Below, in pieces: positions 1 through 11,271 of a stretch of 64,000 nt of DNA (positions within the stretch are counted from its first letter, which is position 1; every line of letters begins with the position of its first letter). Location of the stretch: the NCBI GenBank assembly GCA_937895845.1, contig CALBLK010000006.1, positions 23,358 through 87,357 on the forward strand, read 5' to 3'. A program made the translations under genes and the position numbers. The notes under the pieces were generated by a model. That model was not told the origin of the DNA. It saw nothing but the letters and a program-made list of their open reading frames with translations, and did not search any database. The DNA comes from an uncultured Prevotella sp. GTDB taxonomy: Bacteria; Bacteroidota; Bacteroidia; Bacteroidales; Bacteroidaceae.

Positions 1-1000
1 CGGGGCCACCAAGCTGGTGCTCGACCTGCGCAACAACGGCGGCGGCTCGCTGGCCGAGGCCGTCGAGATTGTCAACATGTGGGTGCCCAAGGGCATCACC
101 CTGGTGGAGACCAGGGGCAAGCAGCGGCAGGCCACGCGCACCTACACCACGCGGCAGGAGCCGGTGGACACGCTGATGCCCATCGTGGTGCTGGTCAACG
201 AGGAGACGGCCAGCGCCAGCGAGATTACAGCCGGCTCGCTGCAAGACCTTGACCGCGCTATAATAATAGGTACGCGCACGTATGGCAAGGGACTCGTGCA
301 GACCCCGTTCGACCTGCCCTACAACACCAGCGTCAAGTTGACCACCGGCAAATACTACATTCCCAGCGGGCGGTGCGTGCAGGCCATCAACTACAAGCAT
401 TCGGGCGGAGGCTACAGGGAGCGCATCCCCGACAGCCTGACCCACGTGTTCCACACCCGCAACGGCCGCGAGGTGCGCGACGGCGGCGGCATCAAGCCCG
501 ACATGGAGGTGCGCCCCGACACCATGCCCAACATCGCCGTGTACCTTGACCGCATCGACTCCACCGAGGTGATGCTCGACTATGTGGTCGACTACGTGGC
601 CGCACACCCGGCCATTGCGCCCGCCGCCGCGTTCCGCCTCTCCGACAGCGACTACGCCGAGTTTGTCCGGCGCGTGGTGAAGAGCGGCTTCACCTACGAC
701 CAGGTGACCGTGAAGCGCCTGGAGGAGCTCGAGAAGACAGCGCGCTTCGAGGGCTATTACGACGAGGCGAAGCCCGAGTTCGAGCAGCTGAAAGCCAAGC
801 TGAAGCACAACGTGGCGCGCGACCTCGAACGCCACAAGGACATCATCAGGCACATGCTCGAGACCGACATCGTGACAGCCTACCACTACCAGGCCGGGGC
901 CATCGACGCAGCCCTGAACCACGACGCGCTGATGGACGCCGCCCTGAGGGTGCTGGCCGACAGGGCGGAATACGCCCGGCTGCTAAAGCCGGAAAAATGA
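1..1000 (+). CDS. S41 family C-terminal processing peptidase (5' end outside window)
   Basis: The 3' part of a carboxyl-terminal processing protease; the reading frame is open from base 2, so the start lies before the window. The visible 332 residues begin in the core with VLDLRNNGGGSL, typical of the tail-specific protease fold. The catalytic serine motif ETASASEITAG (about bases 200-230) and the lysine of the YGKGLVQT motif (about 285-300) give the Ser-Lys dyad. The family cleaves exported or envelope proteins near their C-termini, usually through a PDZ domain, which here would lie upstream of the window. The C-terminal 120 residues are helical and charged, with no motif I recognise. It is followed by an independent promoter for rimP, so it is probably the end of another transcription unit. 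Confidence 0.9.
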   Translation, partial: GATKLVLDLRNNGGGSLAEAVEIVNMWVPKGITLVETRGKQRQATRTYTTRQEPVDTLMPIVVLVNEETASASEITAGSLQDLDRAIIIGTRTYGKGLVQTPFDLPYNTSVKLTTGKYYIPSGRCVQAINYKHSGGGYRERIPDSLTHVFHTRNGREVRDGGGIKPDMEVRPDTMPNIAVYLDRIDSTEVMLDYVVDYVAAHPAIAPAAAFRLSDSDYAEFVRRVVKSGFTYDQVTVKRLEELEKTARFEGYYDEAKPEFEQLKAKLKHNVARDLERHKDIIRHMLETDIVTAYHYQAGAIDAALNHDALMDAALRVLADRAEYARLLKPEK

Positions 1001-1038
1001 CTTTTTTGGCCGCAAAGTGTGAAAAAGTGGCCGAATCG

Positions 1039-1070
1039 CTTGCTGCAATGTGAAAAAAACCGTAATTTTG
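1039..1070 (+). promoter_or_regulatory. Bacteroidota promoter for rimP-nusA-infB
   Basis: CTTG at 1039-1042, 20 bases, then TAATTTTG at 1063-1070, which fits the Bacteroidota TTTG / TAnnTTTG promoter with one mismatch in the -33 box. The start of transcription would fall at about 1075-1080, just ahead of the hairpin at 1084-1111. Confidence 0.6.
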
Positions 1071-1083
1071 CACCGTTCAGTGG

Positions 1084-1117
1084 AATGAGGGGCTTTGAGA
1101 AGCCCCTCATTTTATTT
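1084..1117 (+). terminator. Terminator-like hairpin inside the rimP leader
   Basis: A perfect 12-bp stem (1084-1095 with 1100-1111) closed by a TGAG loop and followed by TTATTTT. It looks like an intrinsic terminator, but it lies downstream of the rimP promoter and 25 bases before the rimP start. It could end transcription of the S41 peptidase gene, act as an attenuator for the rimP operon, or both. Confidence 0.6.
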
Positions 1118-1135
1118 TAATAACAACTTGGATAT

Positions 1136-1603
1136 ATGATTGACAAGAACGCTGTAAAGGCAGCTGTTGAGCAGTGGTTGCAAGGCAACGACTACTTTCT
1201 GGTGGACGTGGTGATGGGGCCGGACGACCGCATCGTGGTGGAGATAGACCACAATGACGGCGTCTGGATTGAAGACTGCGCCGAACTGAGCCGCTTTCTC
1301 CAGGACAGGCTGGGGGACGAGCTGGGCAACTACGAGCTGGAGGTGGGGTCGGCCGGCATCGGCCAGCCTTTCAAGGTGCCGCAGCAATACATGAATCATA
1401 TCGGCAAGGAGGTGGAGGTGCTCGGCGCTGACGGCAAGAAAGTGCAGGGCGTGCTCACCGCAGTCAGCGGCACCGGCTTCACGGTGACCGTCAGGGAAAA
1501 GCAGAAGGTGGAAGGCAAGAAGCGCCCCGTGATGGCCGACGTGGAAAAGGCTTTCGACATGAACGGGGTGAAGTACACCAAGTATCTGCTCAACTTCAAA
1601 TAG
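1136..1603 (+). CDS. rimP: Ribosome maturation factor RimP
   Basis: A 155-residue protein of the RimP (YhbC) family, which binds the 30S subunit precursor and helps its late maturation. The N-terminal half carries the family pattern around VDVVMGPDDRIVVEID and the acidic WIEDCAELSRFLQDRL helix, with YELEVGSAGIGQPF following; the C-terminal SH3-like part is KKVQGVLTAVSGTGFTV. It is first in rimP-nusA-infB, the arrangement found in most bacteria, 65 bases before nusA. The start is the ATG after a short AT-rich leader; no strong Shine-Dalgarno sequence is present, which is usual in this phylum. Confidence 0.95.
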   Translation: MIDKNAVKAAVEQWLQGNDYFLVDVVMGPDDRIVVEIDHNDGVWIEDCAELSRFLQDRLGDELGNYELEVGSAGIGQPFKVPQQYMNHIGKEVEVLGADGKKVQGVLTAVSGTGFTVTVREKQKVEGKKRPVMADVEKAFDMNGVKYTKYLLNFK

Positions 1604-1668
1604 CGAGAGGGGCCCCACAGGTCCCTTTTGTCAGTTATAGACGAAACAATAAAAAACAGAATACAACC

Positions 1669-2934
1669 ATGGCAGTAAAGAAAGAGGAAAAGGGTCCGAG
1701 CATGATCGAGACCTTCCAGGAGTTTAAGGAGACCAAGAACATTGACCGCACCACCCTGGTGAGCGTCCTTGAGGAGAGCTTCCGCAACGTGATTGCCAAG
1801 ATGTTTGGCAGCGACGAGAACTTCGACGTCATCGTCAACCCCGACAAGGGCGACTTCGAGATTCACCGCAACCGCGTGGTCGTGGCCGACGGCGAGGTGC
1901 AGGACGAGAACAAGGAGATATCGCTCTCTGACGCGCAGAAGATCGAGCCCGACTACGAAATCGGCGAGGAGGTGAGCGAGGAGGTGAACTTCAGCAAGTT
2001 CGGCCGGCGCGCCATCCTGAACCTCCGCCAGACCCTGGCCTCCAAAATCCTTGAGCTGGAGCACGACTCGCTCTACAACAAGTACAAGGAAAAGGTGGGA
2101 CAGGTGGTCAGCGGCGAGGTCTACCAGATGTGGAAGCGCGAGGTGCTCGTCATCGACGACGAGGGCAACGAGCTCCACCTGCCCAAGAGCGAGCAGATAC
2201 CGGCCGACAACTACCACAAGGGGGAGACCGTGCGCGCCATCGTGCTGCGCGTGGACAACGAGAACAACAACCCGCGCATCATCCTGAGCCGCACCAGCCC
2301 GCAGTTCCTCGAGCGCCTGCTCGAGGCCGAGGTGCCCGAGATTGCCGACGGACTGATCACCATCAAGCGCGTGGCCCGCATACCGGGCGAGCGCGCCAAG
2401 GTGGCCGTCGAGAGCTACGACGAGCGCATCGACCCCGTAGGGGCCTGCGTGGGCGTGAGGGGAAGCCGCGTTCACGGCATCGTTCGCGAGCTGTGCAACG
2501 AGAACATCGATGTCATCAACTACTCAAGCAACACCAAGCTGTTCATCCAGCGCGCGCTCAGTCCGGCCAAGGTGTCAAGCATCACGCTTGACGAGGAGAA
2601 CCGCAGGGCAGAGGTGTACCTCCAGCCCGAAGAGGTGTCGCTGGCCATCGGCCGAGGCGGAATGAACATCAAGCTGGCCTCACTGCTCACAGAGCTTACC
2701 ATCGACGTGTTCCGCGTGGTGAACGAGGGCGAGGAGGACGAGGACATCTACCTTGACGAGTTCTCCGACGAAATCGACCAGTGGGTCATCGACGCCGTCA
2801 AGGCCCTCGGCCTGGACACCGCGAAGGCCGTGCTCAACGCGCCGCGCGAGATGCTGATCGAGAAGGCCGACCTCGAGGAGGAGACCGTCGACCAGATGCT
2901 CAAGGTGCTGAAGGCAGAGTTTGAGAGAGAATAA
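1669..2934 (+). CDS. nusA: Transcription termination/antitermination factor NusA
   Basis: A 421-residue NusA: an N-terminal RNA polymerase-binding domain (about 1-130), an S1 domain (about 135-200, beginning GQVVSGEVYQMW), then two KH domains containing DPVGACVGVRGSR and SLAIGRGGMNIKLA, which bind nascent RNA. The C-terminal acidic repeats of the E. coli protein are absent apart from a short helical tail, so the length is typical for Bacteroidota. NusA modulates pausing, intrinsic termination and antitermination, and in other bacteria regulates its own operon; the hairpin in the leader at 1084 is relevant to that. Confidence 0.97.
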   Translation: MAVKKEEKGPSMIETFQEFKETKNIDRTTLVSVLEESFRNVIAKMFGSDENFDVIVNPDKGDFEIHRNRVVVADGEVQDENKEISLSDAQKIEPDYEIGEEVSEEVNFSKFGRRAILNLRQTLASKILELEHDSLYNKYKEKVGQVVSGEVYQMWKREVLVIDDEGNELHLPKSEQIPADNYHKGETVRAIVLRVDNENNNPRIILSRTSPQFLERLLEAEVPEIADGLITIKRVARIPGERAKVAVESYDERIDPVGACVGVRGSRVHGIVRELCNENIDVINYSSNTKLFIQRALSPAKVSSITLDEENRRAEVYLQPEEVSLAIGRGGMNIKLASLLTELTIDVFRVVNEGEEDEDIYLDEFSDEIDQWVIDAVKALGLDTAKAVLNAPREMLIEKADLEEETVDQMLKVLKAEFERE

Positions 2935-2972
2935 GATTAAGGAAAGGGGAAACATATCCAAATACGAAAAGA

Positions 2973-5939
<2,967 letters not shown>

Positions 5940-5964
5940 GGCCTCTCTTTCCATGCACAGCCCG

Positions 5965-6010
5965 GGCCGGGGCGGCGGAATGTCATCCGCCGCCCCGGCC
6001 TGTCTCTTTT
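5965..6010 (+). terminator. Intrinsic terminator of rimP-nusA-infB
   Basis: A perfect 15-bp GC-rich stem (5965-5979 with 5986-6000), six-base loop, followed by TGTCTCTTTT. Confidence 0.85.
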
Positions 6011-6393
6011 GTACAGGCCGCCCGCATTTTCCGCACCAATTTCCCAAGCGGCCGGTTCCGGCCCGCCAAACGGTTCGTCCCGGCGCGCCAGACGGCCAGT
6101 TTCGGCACGCGGTTCGGGCCGTTTCGCACGGTGAAACCGGCCGTCCGGCAAGCCGGAACAGGCCGTTTCAAAAAAGCCATGGGAAAATACGCCGCGGAAA
6201 GGCAGGAATAATAAAAATAAAATGTATATCTTTGCAGCAAGCGAAAGGGCCGGGGGCAGCCCCATGACTGCACCGGCTGCGAGGCGCGCGCGACGCACGC
6301 AACGGCCAAAGGAGCAGGACATTGCGGACAGCCGCAAGCGCTTGCCTTGCTGAAACATACGAATGTCACAACAAATACTAAAAAGACAACAGC
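6011..6393 (+). promoter_or_regulatory. Intergenic region with promoter element and GC-rich leader of the DUF362 gene
   Basis: No gene is recognisable here. Bases 6040-6175 are GC-rich and full of short imperfect inverted and repeated copies of a GGCCGGTTC / GGCCGTTTC motif. An AT-rich stretch then ends in TATCTTTG at 6227-6234, a good -7 element without a clear -33 box. The deduced leader of about 150 bases before the ATG at 6394 contains complementary segments (6237-6243 with 6339-6345; 6248-6252 with 6303-6307), so it may fold, but no known riboswitch core was found. Confidence 0.45.
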
Positions 6394-7395
6394 ATGAAAA
6401 GATTTCTATTATTGATGTCGGTGACGGTTCTCGCTGCCATCGAGGTTATGGCACAGGACAGGAAAACATCCTGCGGAAACCGCTGCATGAAGGACAGCGT
6501 GGCCACCGTGTATCTCACCAAGAAAATCACCCCCGAGGCCCTGGTCAGCATCTACAAGGCCATGGGCGTGAAGGCCAGGGGCCGCGTGGCGATCAAGATA
6601 TCCACCGGCGAGTCAAGCCGCACCAACCACCTGCGCCCCGACTTCATCAAGCCGCTGGTCGACGAGGTGCACGGCACGCTCGTGGAGTGCAACACAGCCT
6701 ACGGCGGCGCGCGCTCGACCACCGAGAGCCACAGGAAGGCCATCGCCGAGCGCGGCTACGACAAGATAGCCAGGGTTGACATCATGGATGCCGACGGCTC
6801 GATGGAGCTGCCCGTGCGCGACACCACATGGATCAAGTACGACCTGGTGGGCTCGCACCTGAAGAACTACGACTTCATGATTAACCTCGCCCACTTCAAG
6901 GGGCACCAGATGGGCGGCTTCGGAGGCGTGCTGAAGAACCAGAGCATCGGCGTGGCCTCGGCCGACGGAAAGGCCTATATCCACACGGCCGGCAAGCAGC
7001 GCACGGTGAAAGACCTGTGGCACTACGCGGGCAACCAGGACGGGTTCCTCGAGGCGATGGCAACGGCTGCCACCGCCGTGCACGACTATTTCAAGCAGCC
7101 GGGCAAGAACATTGTCTACATCAACGTGATGAACAACATGAGCATCGACTGCGACTGCAACGGCAACCCCCAGCACCCGATGATCAAGGACTACGGCATC
7201 ATGGCGAGCACCGACCCCGTGGCGCTCGACAGGGCCTGCCTCGACGTGGTGTTCAACTACGACTCCAAGGAGGGCGACACAGCGGTGCCCCTGCAGGAGC
7301 GCATCCGCAAGATGCACGGCACCCACACCGTTGACCACGCGGCGAAGATAGGCCTGGGCACGCTGAAGTACAGGATTGTGGACCTTGACAAATAG
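6394..7395 (+). CDS. DUF362 domain-containing exported protein
   Basis: A 333-residue protein with an N-terminal signal peptide (MKRFLLLMSVTVLAAIEVMA), so it is probably periplasmic. Residues about 35-300 match the DUF362 family: KISTGESSRTNHLRPDF, VECNTAYGGARSTTESH, MINLAHFKGHQMGGFGGVLKNQSIG. The family often occurs with 4Fe-4S ferredoxin domains; here no CxxCxxC cluster follows, only scattered cysteines such as CDCNG. Its biochemical role is not known to me. It lies 27 bases upstream of a TonB-dependent receptor gene and is probably co-transcribed with it, which hints at a role with a metal or cofactor imported by that receptor; this is inference. Confidence 0.8.
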   Translation: MKRFLLLMSVTVLAAIEVMAQDRKTSCGNRCMKDSVATVYLTKKITPEALVSIYKAMGVKARGRVAIKISTGESSRTNHLRPDFIKPLVDEVHGTLVECNTAYGGARSTTESHRKAIAERGYDKIARVDIMDADGSMELPVRDTTWIKYDLVGSHLKNYDFMINLAHFKGHQMGGFGGVLKNQSIGVASADGKAYIHTAGKQRTVKDLWHYAGNQDGFLEAMATAATAVHDYFKQPGKNIVYINVMNNMSIDCDCNGNPQHPMIKDYGIMASTDPVALDRACLDVVFNYDSKEGDTAVPLQERIRKMHGTHTVDHAAKIGLGTLKYRIVDLDK

Positions 7396-7422
7396 AAACG
7401 GCGCAACAGACTTCCTTGCTTG

Positions 7423-9291
7423 ATGAAGAACAGAACCATTCCACTGCTCATAGCGGTGGCGGCGGGCGGCGCCCTCAGCGCCGCCGCAGCAGAGCCGGCC
7501 GACTCGGCTAGCCTCTCCGAGGTTGTGGTCACGGGCACGCGCAGTGTCACCGACACCAGGCACCTGCCCATGACGGTGACCGTCATCGGGCGCGAGAGGC
7601 TCACGGCCAGCCACGAGCAGTCGGTCCTGCCCACCGTGATGCAGCAGGTGCCCGGACTGTTTGTCACCTCGCGCGCCATGATGGGCTACGGCATGTCTAC
7701 CGGCGGCTCGGGCAACATCAGCCTTCGCGGCCTCAGCGGCGGCAGCGGCCAGCTGCTGGTGCTCATTGACGGGCACCCCCAGTACAGCGGCATCTACGGC
7801 CACCCCATCGCCGACAGCTACCAGACCATGCTCGCCGAGCGCGTGGAGGTGCTCCGCGGGCCGGCATCGGCACTCTACGGCAGCAACGCCATGGGGGGCG
7901 TGATGAACATCGTGACGCGGAAGATGGCGCACGACGGCACGCGCGCCTCGGCCACCCTCAGCGGCGGAAGCTACGGAACGGCGGAGGCCGAGGCCACGGT
8001 CCAGACCAAGGCGGGGGCCTTCAGCAGCACCGTGTCGGCCCAGTACGGGCGCACCGACAACCACCGCCCGCACATGGGCTTCGAGCAGTATGGCGGCTAT
8101 GTGAAGCTGGGCTACGACATCTCGCCCCACTGGAACGCCAGGGCTGACGCCGACGTGACCCACTTCAACGCGCAGTACCCGGGCCGCGTGCAAAGCCCCG
8201 TCTACGGCGCCTGCCAGTGGATAACGCGGGGCGCGGCCTCGGCCGCGGTGGAGAACAGCTACCGCAACACCAGCGGGGCCGTCAGCGTCTACTCCAACTT
8301 CGGCCGCCACAAGATTGACGACGGCACCCAGGACCCCGCCCTTTCAACCAACCGCTACTTCCGCTCGAAAGACGCGCTCACCGGGGTGTCGGTCTACCAG
8401 AGCGCGCAGCTCTTCGCCGGCAACCGCGTCACGGTGGGCGCGGACTACCGGCACATCTACGGGCACGCCTACTACACATCGAAGGAGACCGGCGAGGTGA
8501 TGGACACGCCCAACAAGCAGAGCGGGCGCTCCCACCGCAACGAGATTGCTGTCTACGCCGACTTCAGGCAGGACCTGCTGCCGTGGCTCACCGTGGATGC
8601 CGGCATCCGGGCTGACCACCACAGCGTCACGGGCACCGAATGGGTGCCGCAGGCGGGCCTGGTGGTGCGCCCCGTGACCACCGGCGAGCTCAAGCTGGTG
8701 GCGGCCAAGGGCTTCCGCAACCCCACCATGCGCGAGCTTTACCTCTACCCGCCGTCGAACGAGGAGCTGAGGCCCGAGCGGCTGTGGAACTGCGAGCTGG
8801 CGTGGCAGCAGCGCACGGGACGGCTCAGCTACGGCGCCAACCTCTACTGCATCAAGGGTGACAACATGATTCAGACAGTGGACAGGAGGAACACCAACAC
8901 CGGCGCCATTGAGAACCGCGGGGCGGAGGCCGAGCTGGCCTTCACCCTTGGCCGCCACTGGAGCGTGACCACCAACCACTCGTGGCTCCACATGAAGAAC
9001 AAGGTGGTGGCCGCCCCCGAGTACAAGGGCTTCGCGGGCGCTGACTACCGCAGCGACCGCCTGCGCGCCAGCGCCACGCTGCAGTACATCGCCAACCTGT
9101 ACACCGCCGTGGGCAGCAACGCCACAAAGGAGTCGTTCTGCCTCCTGGGCCTGGCGGTGAGCTACGCCGCGGCCCCCCACCTCACCGTGTGGGCCAGGGG
9201 CGAGAACCTGCTGGCGCAGGACTACGAGATTAACCAGGGCTACCCCATGCCGCGGGCCACGGTGATGGCCGGCATCCGGCTTGACTTCTGA
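7423..9291 (+). CDS. TonB-dependent outer membrane receptor
   Basis: A 622-residue outer membrane active transporter. After a signal peptide (about 1-22) comes the TonB-box region (LSEVVVTGTRS), a plug domain (about 40-165, with LRGLSGGSGQLLVLIDG and VEVLRGPASALYGSNAMGGV) and a 22-strand barrel ending in the terminal aromatic strand GIRLDF. It lacks the N-terminal carboxypeptidase-like domain of SusC proteins, so it resembles siderophore, heme or cobalamin receptors rather than glycan importers; the ligand cannot be read from sequence. The ATG at 7423 is preferred over the adjacent TTG at 7420. It follows the DUF362 gene closely. Confidence 0.9.
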   Translation: MKNRTIPLLIAVAAGGALSAAAAEPADSASLSEVVVTGTRSVTDTRHLPMTVTVIGRERLTASHEQSVLPTVMQQVPGLFVTSRAMMGYGMSTGGSGNISLRGLSGGSGQLLVLIDGHPQYSGIYGHPIADSYQTMLAERVEVLRGPASALYGSNAMGGVMNIVTRKMAHDGTRASATLSGGSYGTAEAEATVQTKAGAFSSTVSAQYGRTDNHRPHMGFEQYGGYVKLGYDISPHWNARADADVTHFNAQYPGRVQSPVYGACQWITRGAASAAVENSYRNTSGAVSVYSNFGRHKIDDGTQDPALSTNRYFRSKDALTGVSVYQSAQLFAGNRVTVGADYRHIYGHAYYTSKETGEVMDTPNKQSGRSHRNEIAVYADFRQDLLPWLTVDAGIRADHHSVTGTEWVPQAGLVVRPVTTGELKLVAAKGFRNPTMRELYLYPPSNEELRPERLWNCELAWQQRTGRLSYGANLYCIKGDNMIQTVDRRNTNTGAIENRGAEAELAFTLGRHWSVTTNHSWLHMKNKVVAAPEYKGFAGADYRSDRLRASATLQYIANLYTAVGSNATKESFCLLGLAVSYAAAPHLTVWARGENLLAQDYEINQGYPMPRATVMAGIRLDF

Positions 9292-9403
9292 CACTGAAAG
9301 CGGGGCTTCACCCTGGAGCGGCAGGACGGCAGCGGCTGCACCTGGGGCGCGCCGCCCGCCACCGGCAAGCAAATTCGCAAACTTACTTTTATCACACTTA
9401 GCA

Positions 9404-11155
9404 ATGAAATACATCAACAACATCAAGTCACCGGCCGACGTGAAGCGCCTGTCGGTGGAGGAAATGACGGAGCTGGCCTCCGAGATGCGCACCCTGCTCA
9501 TCGAGAAGCTCAGCGTACGCGGCGGCCACTGCGGCCCCAATCTGGGCATCGTAGAGGCCACCATCGCCCTGCACTACGTGTTCAACTCGCCCGAGGACAA
9601 GATTGTGTTCGACGTGTCCCACCAGAGCTACTCCCACAAGATGCTCACCGGCAGGGCCGAGGCCTTCATGTCGCCCGCCCACTACGGCGACGTGTCGGGC
9701 TACACGGAGCCTTCCGAGAGCGTGCACGACCAGTTCGTCGTCGGCCACACCTCGACCTCCGTCAGCCTGGCCTGCGGACTGGCCAAGGGGCGCGACCTGC
9801 GCGGGGGGCGCAACAACGTGATTGCCGTGATCGGCGACGGCTCGCTCAGCGGCGGCGAGGCGCTCGAAGGACTTGACTGGGCCGCCGAGCTGGGCACCAA
9901 CCTTATCATCATCGTGAACGACAACCAGATGTCTATCGCCGAGGACCACGGCGGACTCTACCGCAACCTCGCGCAGCTCAGGGAGAGCCGCGGCGAATGC
10001 CCGGACAACCTGTTCCGCGCCATGGGACTGGACTACATGTATGTGGACAAGGGCAACGACATCGCCTCGCTGATTGCGGCGTTCAGGAAGGTGAAGGGCA
10101 CCGGCCACCCCGTGGTGGTGCACATCAACACGCTGAAGGGCAAGGGCTACAAGCCGGCCGAGACCGACAAGGAGCACTGGCACTGGACCATGCCCTTCGA
10201 CATCGCCACCGGGAAGCCCAAGACGGCCCCCGGCGAGGGCTACGAAGAGCTGACAGCCACCCACCTGCTCAGGCTGATGAAGGCCGACAAGGCCGTTTGC
10301 GCCATCACTGCCGGCACGCCCAACATCTGGGCATGGACACCCGAACGCCGCAAGGAGGCCGGAAGTCAGTTTGTCGACGTGGGCATCGCCGAGGAGCACG
10401 CCGTGGCCCTGGCCTCGGGCATCGCCAAGGCGGGCGGCAAGCCGGTGTTCGGCGTGTGCAGCTCGTTCCTGCAACGCACCTACGACCAGCTGTCGCAAGA
10501 CCTCTGCATCAACGACAGCCCCGCCACCATCCTGGTTATCAAGGGTTCGCTGTCGTCGATGAACGACGTGACCCACCTGTGCCACTTTGACATCCCGCTG
10601 CTGGCCAACATCCCCAACCTGGTCTATCTCGCGCCGACCAACCGCGAGGAGTACCTGGCCATGCTCGACTGGAGCCTCGGCTACCGCGAGCACCCCGTGG
10701 CCATCCGCATGCCGGTGGGGCCGCTCACCCCGGCCAGGCGCGCCGTGCCGGCCGACTACTCGGAGCTTAACCGCTACGAGGTGGCCGCCAGCGGAAAGGA
10801 CGTGGCCATCCTCGGACTGGGCAACTTCTTCGCGCTCGGCGAGGCCGTATGCGAGCGGCTGAAAGGGCACGGCATCAGCGCCACACTCGTCAACCCACGC
10901 TATATCACGGGCATTGACACCGCGCTGATGGAGCGTCTGAAGGGCAGCCACCGCCTGGTGGTGACCCTCGAGGACGGCGCCCTCGACGGCGGCTTTGGCG
11001 AGAAGATAGCCCGCTATTTCGGGCCGTCAGACATGAAGGTGCTGTGCTACGGCGCGAGAAAGGCGTTTGCCGACCGCTATGATGTCAAGGCTTTCCTGGC
11101 CGAGAACCGCCTTCGCGACGACCTGATAGCCGAGGACATCCTCGCCACGCTGTGA
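9404..11155 (+). CDS. Divergent 1-deoxy-D-xylulose-5-phosphate synthase-like enzyme
   Basis: A 583-residue thiamine diphosphate enzyme of the DXS/transketolase family. Recognisable are FDVSHQSYSHKMLTGR, GHTSTSVSLACG, the ThDP-binding VIGDGSLSGGEALEGLDWA...NDNQMSI, and DVGIAEEHAVALASG with the catalytic Glu. Compared with canonical DXS (about 620 residues) it is shorter and departs from consensus where the substrate is bound: the RAGxVGADGxTHxGxFD motif reads KGSLSSMNDVTHLCHFD, so the Arg and Asp are Lys and Asn while the His remains, and RYPRG reads RMPVG. It may be a true DXS or a paralogue with another acceptor. The ATG at 9404 matches the family N-terminus (MKYINNIKSPADVKRLS); an in-frame extension back to 9281 overlaps the receptor gene and is not supported. 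Confidence 0.82.
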   Translation: MKYINNIKSPADVKRLSVEEMTELASEMRTLLIEKLSVRGGHCGPNLGIVEATIALHYVFNSPEDKIVFDVSHQSYSHKMLTGRAEAFMSPAHYGDVSGYTEPSESVHDQFVVGHTSTSVSLACGLAKGRDLRGGRNNVIAVIGDGSLSGGEALEGLDWAAELGTNLIIIVNDNQMSIAEDHGGLYRNLAQLRESRGECPDNLFRAMGLDYMYVDKGNDIASLIAAFRKVKGTGHPVVVHINTLKGKGYKPAETDKEHWHWTMPFDIATGKPKTAPGEGYEELTATHLLRLMKADKAVCAITAGTPNIWAWTPERRKEAGSQFVDVGIAEEHAVALASGIAKAGGKPVFGVCSSFLQRTYDQLSQDLCINDSPATILVIKGSLSSMNDVTHLCHFDIPLLANIPNLVYLAPTNREEYLAMLDWSLGYREHPVAIRMPVGPLTPARRAVPADYSELNRYEVAASGKDVAILGLGNFFALGEAVCERLKGHGISATLVNPRYITGIDTALMERLKGSHRLVVTLEDGALDGGFGEKIARYFGPSDMKVLCYGARKAFADRYDVKAFLAENRLRDDLIAEDILATL

Positions 11156-11216
11156 ACAAGTCTGTCATCAAATCTGCCACAACACCGTCAGAAAGTGAAA
11201 TACAGAGGCTGTTTTG

Positions 11217-11247
11217 ATTGCACTTTCACGCAAAAGCCGTACCTTTG
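11217..11247 (+). promoter_or_regulatory. Bacteroidota promoter for asnA
   Basis: ATTG at 11217-11220, exactly 19 bases, then TACCTTTG at 11240-11247. The asnA ATG follows 25 bases later, so the leader is short. Confidence 0.75.
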
Positions 11248-11271
11248 CAAGGCATAACAAAACCGAAAGCT

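Noticed and set aside
6237..6352. Cobalamin, TPP, FMN or molybdenum-cofactor riboswitch in the DUF362 leader
   Set aside because: None of the conserved core strings I know for these classes could be found.
6613..8310. A 565-codon minus-strand frame across DUF362 and the receptor gene
   Set aside because: Shadow spanning two well-supported genes and their gap.
9281..9403. A 41-codon N-terminal extension of the DXS-like gene
   Set aside because: Overlaps the receptor stop and is Pro/Ala/Arg-rich without family similarity.
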